Assembly: GCA_963702495.1 (NCBI GenBank)
Contig: CAVPDA010000018.1
Location: 558,001 to 622,000 of the forward strand
Length of the DNA stretch: 64,000 nucleotides
From: CAVPDA01 sp963702495
GTDB taxonomy: Bacteria; Pseudomonadota; Gammaproteobacteria; Burkholderiales; Rhodocyclaceae
Direction of reading: 5' to 3'
In this document: positions 52,644 through 59,778 of the stretch, in pieces
Position numbering within the stretch: the stretch's first letter is position 1
How the letters are laid out: every line of letters starts with the position of its first letter
Translations under genes and position numbers: made by a program
Notes under the pieces: model-generated
Databases searched by the model: none
Told to the model about the DNA's origin: nothing
The model's input: the letters and a program-made list of their open reading frames with translations, nothing else

Positions 52644-54035
52644 ATGTCATCGTTCAGCAACCGCACCTTCGACGAGATCGAGATCGGCACCACGGTAACC
52701 GTGTCGCGGCGGGTGACGCAGACCGATGTCGAGGCCCTCGCCCTCGTGTCGGGGGACGTGGACCCGTTTCACCTGGAGGCGGACGAGAACCCCGCGACCG
52801 ACATGGTGGCCAAGGCCGTCGGCGCCGAGGCGCTGGTTTCCGGCCTGCTCAGCCGGCGCCTGCCGGGTCCCGGCACCACCATCCTGCAACAGGATCTGCG
52901 CTTCGAGGGCAGCGTGGCCGTGGGCGACGAACTCGTGGGAACGGTCACCGCGCGGGAGAAGCGCGTCGCGGGCCATGTCATGGTCTTCGACTGCCGCGTC
53001 AGCCGCGGCGCGCAGGATCTCGTCTCGGGCAGCGTGACGGTAGCTGCGCCGACGGCGCGCATCACCTACAACGATGTCGCCACGCCCGAGCTGATCCTGC
53101 GCCACAACGATGCCTTCGCCAAGATCCTGCGGCGCTGCGAAGGGATTGCGCCGGTACGCTGCGCCATCGTGCATCCCTGCGACCGCGATTCTCTGCTGGG
53201 AGCGGTCGAAGCGGCCAAGCGCGGACTGATCGAACCCGTCCTGGTGGGACCCGAGGAGAAGATCCGGGCGGTGGCGCTGGCCCAGGGCGTGGATCTTTCG
53301 CCCTACCGCATCATCTCCACCGAGCACAGCCACGAAGCGGCGGAGAAGGCGGTGGCGCTGGCGCGGGCGGGAGAGGTCGAAGCGTTGATGAAGGGCTCGC
53401 TGCACACCGACGAGCTGATGGCGGCGGTGGTGCCGTCGGCCACCGGCCTGCGCACGGCGCGCCGCGTCAGCCATGTGTTCATCATGGACGTGCCGACCTA
53501 TCCGCGCATGCTGCTGGTGACCGACGCCGCCATCAACATCGCACCCAGCGCCCGGGACAAGGCCGACATCGTGCAGAACGCCATCGAACTGGCGCACGTG
53601 CTCGGCATCGAGCAGCCGCGGGTGGCGATCCTCGCCGCCGTGGAAACGGTCAATCCCGACATGCAGGCCACGGTGGACGCGGCCATGCTGTGCAAGATGG
53701 CCGACCGCGGCCAGATCACCGGCGGCGTCCTCGACGGTCCGCTCGGATTCGACAACGCCATCAGCGAAGAGGCCGCCAGGACCAAGAAGATCGTCTCGCC
53801 GGTGGCGGGCAAGGCCGACATCCTGCTGGTGCCGGACCTGGAGGCCGGCAACATGGTCGCCAAGCAGTTGCAGTACCTGGCGGGCGCCGATTCCGCTGGC
53901 ATCGTGCTCGGCACCCGGGTGCCGATCGTGCTCACCAGCCGCGCCGATTCGGTGCGCACGCGGCTCGCCTCCACCGCGGTGATGAAACTCGTCGCCCATT
54001 CCCGGCGCGTTCCTGCGCCGGCCACCAACAAATAG
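52644..54035 (+). CDS. Bifunctional MaoC-like hydratase / phosphate acetyltransferase
   Basis: A 463-residue fusion. The N-terminal MaoC/hot-dog domain (about 1-135) reads RTFDEIEIGTTVTVSRRVTQTDVEALALVSGDVDPFHLEADENPATDMVAKAVGAEALVSGLLSRRLPGPGTTILQQDLRFEG, with the catalytic Asp and His in DVDPFHL. The Pta domain (about 155-463) has IVHPCDRDSLLGAVEAAKRGLIEPVLVGP, EALMKGSLHTDELMAAVVP, NPDMQATVDAAMLCKMADRGQITGGVLDGPLGFDNAIS and LVPDLEAGNMVAK. It is followed after 8 bp by ackA and then fabI. The fusion suggests use of acyl-CoA intermediates. ATG 52644 follows AAAGAGAACACG. Confidence 0.93.
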   Translation: MSSFSNRTFDEIEIGTTVTVSRRVTQTDVEALALVSGDVDPFHLEADENPATDMVAKAVGAEALVSGLLSRRLPGPGTTILQQDLRFEGSVAVGDELVGTVTAREKRVAGHVMVFDCRVSRGAQDLVSGSVTVAAPTARITYNDVATPELILRHNDAFAKILRRCEGIAPVRCAIVHPCDRDSLLGAVEAAKRGLIEPVLVGPEEKIRAVALAQGVDLSPYRIISTEHSHEAAEKAVALARAGEVEALMKGSLHTDELMAAVVPSATGLRTARRVSHVFIMDVPTYPRMLLVTDAAINIAPSARDKADIVQNAIELAHVLGIEQPRVAILAAVETVNPDMQATVDAAMLCKMADRGQITGGVLDGPLGFDNAISEEAARTKKIVSPVAGKADILLVPDLEAGNMVAKQLQYLAGADSAGIVLGTRVPIVLTSRADSVRTRLASTAVMKLVAHSRRVPAPATNK

Positions 54036-54043
54036 GATATGCC

Positions 54044-55225
54044 ATGGCAGACGCCATCGTCGTACTGAACGCCGGTTCCTCCAGCATCAAGTTCTCCCTC
54101 TTTCTGGCGCGCGACGGAGAACTCGACCTGGACGTGCGCGGCCAGATCGAGGGCATCTATACCTCGCCCCATTTCGTCGCCAAGGATCGCAGCGGGAAGG
54201 TCCGCTCCGACAAGTCCTGGGGCGAGGTCAAGCTCGGCCACGAGGGCGCGCTGGAGCACATCATGGACTTCCTGCGCGGCGAACTGGCCGACGACCGGCT
54301 GGTCGGCGTCGGTCACCGGGTGGTGCATGGCGCGATGGAGTATACGAAGCCGGTGCGGCTGGACGCGGGCGTGCTGGAGGCGCTGACCAAGTTCATCCCG
54401 CTGGCGCCGCTGCACCAGCCGCACAACCTGGCGCCGATCCGCGTCCTGCTCGATCGCCTTCCCGATCTGCCGCAGGTGGCCTGCTTCGACACCTCGTTCC
54501 ATCGCACCAACCCGGAGGTGGCCCAGCGTTTCGCCCTCCCGATCGAACTGCACGAGGCCGGCGTGCGCCGCTACGGCTTCCACGGGCTGTCCTACGAGTA
54601 CGTCGCGTCGGTGCTGCCGCGCTTCGACGAGCGCGCCGCCAAGGGCCGGACGGTGGTGTTTCACCTGGGCAATGGCTCCAGCATGTGCGGGCTGCTGGAG
54701 GGCAAGAGCGTGGCCAGCACCATGGGATTCACGGCGGTGGAGGGCCTGCCCATGGGCACCCGCACCGGATCGCTGGATCCGGGCGTGATCCTGTATCTGA
54801 TGGACGAACGCAAGATGGACGCCCGCGCCATCGAGAAGCTGCTCTACACCCAGTCGGGGCTGCTGGGCATGTCCGGCATCTCCAGCGACATGCGCACTCT
54901 GCTGGCGAGCGACGATGCGCGGGCCGCAGTCGCGCTGGACGTGTTCGTCTATCGCATGCGGCGCGAGCTGGGCTCCCTCGCCGCCGCCCTTGGCGGCCTC
55001 GATGCCATCGTGTTCACCGCCGGCATCGGCGAGAATGCCCCCGCCATCCGCGAGCGCGTCTGCCGCGACGCCGGCTGGCTCGGGGTCGAGCTCGACGCGG
55101 CGGCCAATGCCTCCGGCGGGCCGCGCATCAGCGCCGGGTCGAGCCGGGCGTCGGTGTGGGTGATTCCCACCAACGAGGAACTGATGATCGCCCGCCACAC
55201 GCGGCGGATGATCGAATCGCATTGA
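54044..55225 (+). CDS. ackA: Acetate kinase
   Basis: A 393-residue kinase, with acetyl-P and ADP to acetate and ATP as the reaction. Motifs: IVVLNAGSSSIKFSLF (N-terminal phosphate loop), GHRVVHGAMEYTKPVRL, FDTSFHRTNPEVAQRFALP, RRYGFHGLSYEYV, FHLGNGSSMCGLLEGKSVASTMGFTAVEGLPMGTRTGSLDPGVILYL and IVFTAGIGENAPAIRERVC. The length is normal. AGGATATGCC precedes ATG 54044, 8 bp after the Pta stop; the downstream fabI starts 13 bp after its stop. Together with phosphoketolase, this allows ATP formation from sugar phosphates. Confidence 0.97.
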   Translation: MADAIVVLNAGSSSIKFSLFLARDGELDLDVRGQIEGIYTSPHFVAKDRSGKVRSDKSWGEVKLGHEGALEHIMDFLRGELADDRLVGVGHRVVHGAMEYTKPVRLDAGVLEALTKFIPLAPLHQPHNLAPIRVLLDRLPDLPQVACFDTSFHRTNPEVAQRFALPIELHEAGVRRYGFHGLSYEYVASVLPRFDERAAKGRTVVFHLGNGSSMCGLLEGKSVASTMGFTAVEGLPMGTRTGSLDPGVILYLMDERKMDARAIEKLLYTQSGLLGMSGISSDMRTLLASDDARAAVALDVFVYRMRRELGSLAAALGGLDAIVFTAGIGENAPAIRERVCRDAGWLGVELDAAANASGGPRISAGSSRASVWVIPTNEELMIARHTRRMIESH

Positions 55226-55238
55226 AGGAGACAGACGC

Positions 55239-56021
55239 ATGACCCAGGAAATACCGCGGCCGATCCTGAAAGGGAAGAAGGCCCTGATCGCCGGCATCGC
55301 CAACGAGTATTCGATTGCCTACGGCTGCGCCAGCGCGTTCCGCGAACTCGGCGCCGAACTGGCCATCACCTACCTCAACGAGAAGGCGCGTCCGCATGTC
55401 GAGCCGCTGGCGCAGAAGCTCGAGGCGCCGATCTTCGTTCCGCTGAACGTGGCGGAACCGGGGGAGCTGGAAGCGGTGTTCGCCCGCATCGAGCGCGAGT
55501 GGGGGGAACTGGACATCCTGGTCCATTCCATCGCCTTCGCGCCGAAGGAGGATCTGCAGGGCGGCCTGCTCGATTGCTCCGCCGAGGGCTTCGCCAAGGC
55601 GATGGACGTCTCCTGCCACTCCTTCGTGCGCATGGCGAAGCTCGCCGCGCCGCTGATGAAGGAGGGCGGCACCCTGTTCGCCATGAGCTACCACGGCGCG
55701 CAGAAGGTGGTGCCCAACTACAACGTCATGGGTCCGGTGAAGGCGGCGCTGGAGGCGTCGTGCCGCTACCTGGCCTACGAACTGGGGCCGCAGAAGATCC
55801 GCGTCCATGCCATCTCGCCGGGGCCGTTGAAGACCCGCGCCGCCTCCGGGCTGAAGGACTTCGACCTGCTGCTCAACGAGGCCGTGCAGCGCGCCCCGGT
55901 GGGCGAACTGGTGGACATCATGGACGTCGGCTTCGCCTGCGCCTTCCTCGCCACTCCCTATGCCCGGCGCATCACGGGGGAGACGATGTACGTCGATGGC
56001 GGCGTGAACATCATGGGTTGA
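55239..56021 (+). CDS. fabI: Enoyl-[acyl-carrier-protein] reductase (NADH)
   Basis: A 260-residue SDR-fold reductase. It contains LKGKKALIAGIANEYSIAYGCASAFRELGAELAITYLNEKAR (nucleotide-binding, G-I-A-N), DILVHSIAFAPKEDLQGGLLDCS, FAMSYHGAQKVVPNYNVMGPVKAALEASCRYLAYELG (catalytic Tyr-x6-Lys: Y in N-Y-N-V-M-G-P-V-K) and RVHAISPGPLKTRAASGLKDF. This is FabI, the last step in fatty acid elongation. Inclusion in the Pta-AckA cluster is known from several proteobacteria but its reason is unclear. GAAGGAGACAGACGC precedes ATG 55239. A GTAGGG palindrome follows the stop. Confidence 0.96.
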   Translation: MTQEIPRPILKGKKALIAGIANEYSIAYGCASAFRELGAELAITYLNEKARPHVEPLAQKLEAPIFVPLNVAEPGELEAVFARIEREWGELDILVHSIAFAPKEDLQGGLLDCSAEGFAKAMDVSCHSFVRMAKLAAPLMKEGGTLFAMSYHGAQKVVPNYNVMGPVKAALEASCRYLAYELGPQKIRVHAISPGPLKTRAASGLKDFDLLLNEAVQRAPVGELVDIMDVGFACAFLATPYARRITGETMYVDGGVNIMG

Positions 56022-56035
56022 GGGCCGCAAACATC

Positions 56036-56084
56036 GTAGGGCGGGCCGTGCCCGCCAGTCTGCGGCGGGCACGGCCCGCCCTAC
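56036..56084. repeat. GTAGGG-family palindrome, perfect 21-bp stem
   Basis: The left arm begins GTAGGGCGGGCCGTGCCC and the right arm is its exact reverse complement, separated by a 7-base loop AGTCTGC. It is the cleanest member of the family. It lies 15 bp after the fabI stop and 25 bp before the next ATG, where it could attenuate or separate the transcripts. There is no T-run. Confidence 0.92.
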
Positions 56085-56108
56085 GCTGCGAATCAGGAAA
56101 GGAAAGAA

Positions 56109-57140
56109 ATGGGCATTTTCGATTTCTGGCGGAACAGGCAGCAGCAGCTCGATGACGATAGGGTATCTGAGGAACTGATTCGCGAAGCCACCGACCTGGT
56201 CGTCAAGATCGCCAACCCGCGCCTGAATCTGGTCAGGCGCTATCGCGAGCGCCTGGCGCCGGCGGTCGAGACCTCCATCCTCTTCCTGCGGGAAAGCATC
56301 GGCTCGCTGCCGGCGGCACACGAGGCCACTGCCGCCGGCTGGTCCGCCGATCCCTGCATCCATGCTTTCTTCGCGCGGCCCGACGATCTGGTGCGGGCCT
56401 TCAGCCGTTCCCTCGAACTGCGCAGCTTCTTCGATCACGCGCCCGAGCAGCAGGAAGCCTTCACCCTCCTCGGCATGGCCATGATGGAGCAGAAGGTGCT
56501 GGGCATGCAGATGCAAGGCGAAGTCATTCACCGCGACGTGCCCCAGACGACCATCAGCTTTTCGGACTACAAGACGCGGATCTGCGGCCGCACGGAGATG
56601 GAACTGCGGCGCGAACTCGGCCGGCGCCTGTTCGAGCAGTTCGGTGTGCAGGCGCTCGGGCGCATCGAGGCCATCCAGTCGCGCCGCCGCGAACTCGAGG
56701 ACAAGCGCGCCCTGCTCAAGGCACGGCTGCGGTTGCTGCGGAATCAGGGTGCCGGCCTAGAGGGGGTGTTCGGCGACGGCGCTGCGTCCGGCGAGGAGAA
56801 ACTGCGCGGCGTGGAAGCCAGCCTGGAGGAAAACGAGCGGCAGCTCGGCGAATACGGCGCCGGAGCCGACGCCCTGGAGCGCGAGTTGGAGTGCGTCATC
56901 GAAGTCTTCAACGACCCGGGCAAAGGCCTGATCGTCACCCCCAGGCACCTGCGCCTGACGTCGATGAACGTGGTGGTGGAAGGGCAGAGCACCGAGCCGT
57001 ACCGCGAAGTCGATTTCCACGTCGCCGAGATCGAGGGCGACCCGCCCATGACCCGCGCATTCGCCCTGGTGCGGTTTCCCCGCGCCGACCTCTTGTCGAG
57101 TGCGTTCATGATGCAGGAGGCGGAGCGGTATCTCGGTTGA
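56109..57140 (+). CDS. Coiled-coil protein, unknown function
   Basis: A 343-residue soluble protein, not recognised. It begins MGIFDFWRNRQQQLDDDRVSEELIREATDLVVKIANPRLNLVRRYRERLAPAVETSILFLRESIGSLP. A long coiled coil lies at about 175-265 (LGRIEAIQSRRRELEDKRALLKARLRLL, then EEKLRGVEASLEENERQLGEY). The C-terminal 70 residues are mixed strands (GLIVTPRHLRLTSMNVVVEG, EVDFHVAEIEGDPPMTRAFALVRFPRADLL). GGAAAGAA precedes ATG 56109. It follows fabI after the palindrome and may be part of that operon. No TM or signal peptide. Confidence 0.8.
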   Translation: MGIFDFWRNRQQQLDDDRVSEELIREATDLVVKIANPRLNLVRRYRERLAPAVETSILFLRESIGSLPAAHEATAAGWSADPCIHAFFARPDDLVRAFSRSLELRSFFDHAPEQQEAFTLLGMAMMEQKVLGMQMQGEVIHRDVPQTTISFSDYKTRICGRTEMELRRELGRRLFEQFGVQALGRIEAIQSRRRELEDKRALLKARLRLLRNQGAGLEGVFGDGAASGEEKLRGVEASLEENERQLGEYGAGADALERELECVIEVFNDPGKGLIVTPRHLRLTSMNVVVEGQSTEPYREVDFHVAEIEGDPPMTRAFALVRFPRADLLSSAFMMQEAERYLG

Positions 57141-57217
57141 TCGGCTCCCGCCCTGAATCTTGGAGCTCCCTGGCGATCCGGGCGACCTGAGGTTCCTCCC
57201 CATCTGTTCTGGCGTAG

Positions 57218-57414
57218 TCTCTTACGGGTGCAATCGTGGCAATTCTGGCGAAGAATTCCCCGGACGGCGGGGGTGGGGGATTTACAAGGGGGCTTGCCCC
57301 CTTGTTTCGTGCTGGGGGATATACAAGGGGGTTCTCCCCTTGTTCCAACATGGCAGGTTTTCCGGCCGGAGGTCGCGGGCGAACCTGTTTGGTTTCGGCG
57401 CGGCCGGCTTAGGG
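57218..57414 (+). repeat. 197-bp dispersed element with two hairpins, copy 1
   Basis: This copy and the one at 59516-59712 have equal length (197 bp), the same orientation and about ten mismatches by eye. Order: GGTGCAATCGTGGCAATTCT, GAAGAATTCCCCGGACGGCG, a hairpin ACAAGGGGGC-TT-GCCCCCTTGT, then GCTGGGGGATA, a second hairpin ACAAGGGGG-TTCT-CCCCTTGT, then GGCAGGTTTTCCGGCCGGAG and GCGGCCGGCTTAGGG. It lies directly before the MscS gene, whose GTG comes 11 bp later. It resembles neither an insertion sequence nor a CRISPR. It could be a MITE, a compound REP (BIME-like) or a structured RNA. Confidence 0.9.
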
Positions 57415-57424
57415 TAGTGCGACC

Positions 57425-59077
57425 GTGATCGTCCATAGGCTGGGAATCCTGCTGCTGCTCGCGGCGCTGACTGCAACCACCACCTGTTCCATTGCGGCGG
57501 AGGACGCAGCGACGGCGCCGGTGGACGACCCTCCGGATTCCAGGCTCGTGACCGCGCCGGTCGAAATCGACGGCCGCATCCTGTTCAGCGTGCGCGGCGT
57601 GAGCAGTTTGCCGGCCGAGCAGCGAGCCGCAGCCATCGCTGATCGCATCGAGGCCCTCGCCCGCGATCCGGCAGTGCCGGCGGACTCGCTGCAGGTGGTC
57701 GAGTCGGACGGCTATTCGTCGATCATGGCGGGGGAGCGGCGCGTGATGGCGGTAGTCGATGCGGACGCGCGCGTCGAGGAGGTGTCGCGCACGACCATCG
57801 CCCACGCCTACCGCGATCGGATCGGAAAGGCGATCGAGGATTACCGGCGGGATCGCAGGTCCGACGTCCTGTCCAGCCACGGCCTCTACAGCGCAGGGGC
57901 CGCGGTGGTGCTGGCGGCGGTGGTAGTGCTGGTGATCTGGCTGTCGCGCTGGTTCAATGGGCTGATCGAGCGGCGTTTCCGCAGCCGCGTTCGTAACCTG
58001 GGCATCCAGTCGTTCGAGATCGTGCGTGCCGAACGAATCTGGAGCGGGCTGCGCGCCGCATTGTCCGCGCTGCGCATCCTGGCGATCGTGATCGCCGGCT
58101 TCGCCTTCCTCGACTTCGTGCTGCGCGGGATTCCGTGGACGCGCGGATTCGCCAACCAACTGCTCGAGATCGTGATCCGCCCGCTGAAGACCATGGGCGT
58201 AGGCTTGATTGCCGAGATCCCGGACCTGGTCTTTCTCGTCGTCCTGGTACTGGTCGTTCGCTTCTTCCTGCGCCTGATACGGCTGTTCTTCGAGGCAGTG
58301 GCGCACGGTTCGGTCACCCTTGCCGGGTTCGAGGCCGACTGGGCCTGGCCCACCTTCAAGATCGCGCGCTTCGCGGTCGTGGCCTTCGCTCTGGTCGTGG
58401 CCTACCCCTACATTCCAGGCTCGGGGTCGGAAGCCTTCAAGGGGGTTTCGCTGTTCCTCGGTCTGGTGGTGTCCCTGGGCTCCTCGTCAGCCATCTCCAA
58501 CGTCATCGCCGGCCTGATGCTCACCTACCGGCGCGCCTTCAAGGTCGGTGACCGGGTGAAGATCGGCGACACCACCGGCGACGTCACCGAGATGCGGCTG
58601 CAGGTGACCCATCTGCGCACCTTCAAGAACGAGGAAGTGACCATCCCGAACTCGGTGATTCTCAGCGGCCAGGTGGTGAATTACAGTTCGCTGGCCGCGC
58701 AGCAGGGGCTGATCCTGCACACCACCGTGGGCATCGGGTACGAGACGCCGTGGCGGCAGGTGGAGGCCATGCTGCTCATGGCCGCCGAGCGCACCCCAGG
58801 GCTGCTGCGGGAACCGGCGCCCTTCGTGATGCACAAGGCGCTGGGGGATTTCTGCGTCACCTACGAGATCAATGCCTACTGCAACGACCCGAAGGTGATG
58901 AACCGGCTCTACACCGAACTGCACCGCAACATCCTCGACCTGTTCAACGAGTACGGCGTGCAGATCATGACGCCCGCCTACGAGGGCGACCCGCAGCAGC
59001 CCAAGCTGGTGCCGAAAGACCAGTGGTATGCGGCGCCGGCGGTGTCCGATCGAGCGGAAGGTGCGGCGAAGGGGTGA
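57425..59077 (+). CDS. MscS family mechanosensitive channel, exported N-terminus
   Basis: A 550-residue channel. MIVHRLGILLLLAALTATTT is a signal sequence, followed by a periplasmic domain (about 25-140) and five or so TM helices (LYSAGAAVVLAAVVVLVIWLSRW; LRILAIVIAGFAFLDFVL; LVFLVVLVLVVRFFL; IARFAVVAFALVVAYPYIPG; FKGVSLFLGLVVSLGSSSAISNVIAGLML). The MscS pore and beta domain read GLMLTYRRAFKVGDRVKIGDTTGDVTEMRLQVTHLRTFKNEEVTIPNSVIL. A C-terminal soluble cap follows. The GTG start 57425 has no good ribosome binding site and lies 11 bp from the 197-bp repeat. Regulation by the repeat is possible but unproven. Confidence 0.92.
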   Translation: MIVHRLGILLLLAALTATTTCSIAAEDAATAPVDDPPDSRLVTAPVEIDGRILFSVRGVSSLPAEQRAAAIADRIEALARDPAVPADSLQVVESDGYSSIMAGERRVMAVVDADARVEEVSRTTIAHAYRDRIGKAIEDYRRDRRSDVLSSHGLYSAGAAVVLAAVVVLVIWLSRWFNGLIERRFRSRVRNLGIQSFEIVRAERIWSGLRAALSALRILAIVIAGFAFLDFVLRGIPWTRGFANQLLEIVIRPLKTMGVGLIAEIPDLVFLVVLVLVVRFFLRLIRLFFEAVAHGSVTLAGFEADWAWPTFKIARFAVVAFALVVAYPYIPGSGSEAFKGVSLFLGLVVSLGSSSAISNVIAGLMLTYRRAFKVGDRVKIGDTTGDVTEMRLQVTHLRTFKNEEVTIPNSVILSGQVVNYSSLAAQQGLILHTTVGIGYETPWRQVEAMLLMAAERTPGLLREPAPFVMHKALGDFCVTYEINAYCNDPKVMNRLYTELHRNILDLFNEYGVQIMTPAYEGDPQQPKLVPKDQWYAAPAVSDRAEGAAKG

Positions 59078-59191
59078 GGTGCGCCTGTGCGCACGAGAGG
59101 CGCCGCACCGGCATCGTGGCAGTGGCGCGCTTGCGCAGGGCGGCATCTCTGCCAGAGTGCAGGGGCATGTCAAAGGTATGGGGAGGAGTCG

Positions 59192-59515
59192 ATGAAGACT
59201 GGCCGTAGTCGCTGCACCCGAGCCGCGCTTTGCGGCGTGCTCATCTGCCTCTTCGCGTCGCACGCCGCCGCGCAGATGGGTGATCCCAATGACGACCCGG
59301 TCCTCTCGCCCGGTGCGGTCGCTGAGGATCCCGCGCTCGCCCCGGAACAGATCGATCAAGGGGCGGCGCAATCCCCCGATGCCGTCGCGCCCGACCCGGC
59401 GCTGGAGCCGGAACAGATGGATGAGCCGGCCGTTCTGTCGCCCGATTCCGTCACGGAGGATCCCGCGCTCGCACCGGAGCAAATCACCGCTCCGCCGGCG
59501 CTATCGCCGAATTAA
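59192..59515 (+). CDS. Exported acidic repeat protein (LSPxAVxxDPALxPEQ repeats)
   Basis: A 107-residue exported protein. Signal peptide: MKTGRSRCTRAALCGVLICL (then FASHAAA). The mature chain has three diverged repeats of about 22 residues: LSPGAVAEDPALAPEQID, QSPDAVAPDPALEPEQMD, LSPDSVTEDPALAPEQIT, and a partial LSPN at the end. It is Pro/Asp/Glu-rich and without Cys in the mature part; likely unfolded. GGGAGGAGTCG precedes ATG 59192. Between MscS and the second 197-bp element. Function unknown. Confidence 0.75.
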   Translation: MKTGRSRCTRAALCGVLICLFASHAAAQMGDPNDDPVLSPGAVAEDPALAPEQIDQGAAQSPDAVAPDPALEPEQMDEPAVLSPDSVTEDPALAPEQITAPPALSPN

Positions 59516-59712
59516 TCTCTTGCGGGTGCAATCGTGGCAATTCTGGCGAAGAATTCCCCGGACGGCGGGGGTAGGGGGTTTACAAGGGGGCCTGCCCCCT
59601 TGTTCCTCGCTGGGGGATATGCAAGGGGGTTCTCCCCTTGTTCCGACATGGCAGGTTTTCCGGCCGGAGGTCGCGGGCGAACCTGTTTGGTTCCGGCGCG
59701 GCCGGCTTAGGG
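59516..59712 (+). repeat. 197-bp dispersed element with two hairpins, copy 2
   Basis: Same length and orientation as the copy at 57218-57414. The inverted arms of the two internal hairpins are preserved, in part by single substitutions in the loops rather than the stems. It begins one base after the stop of the repeat-protein gene (TAA 59513-59515) and ends 66 bp before the cytochrome gene stop on the other strand. Confidence 0.9.
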
Positions 59713-59778
59713 AGATCCGAGAGGGCCGGGCAAGAGGCGCCGGATTCGGGCGCCGCCGTGCCGATCGCAGGCGCCTGC

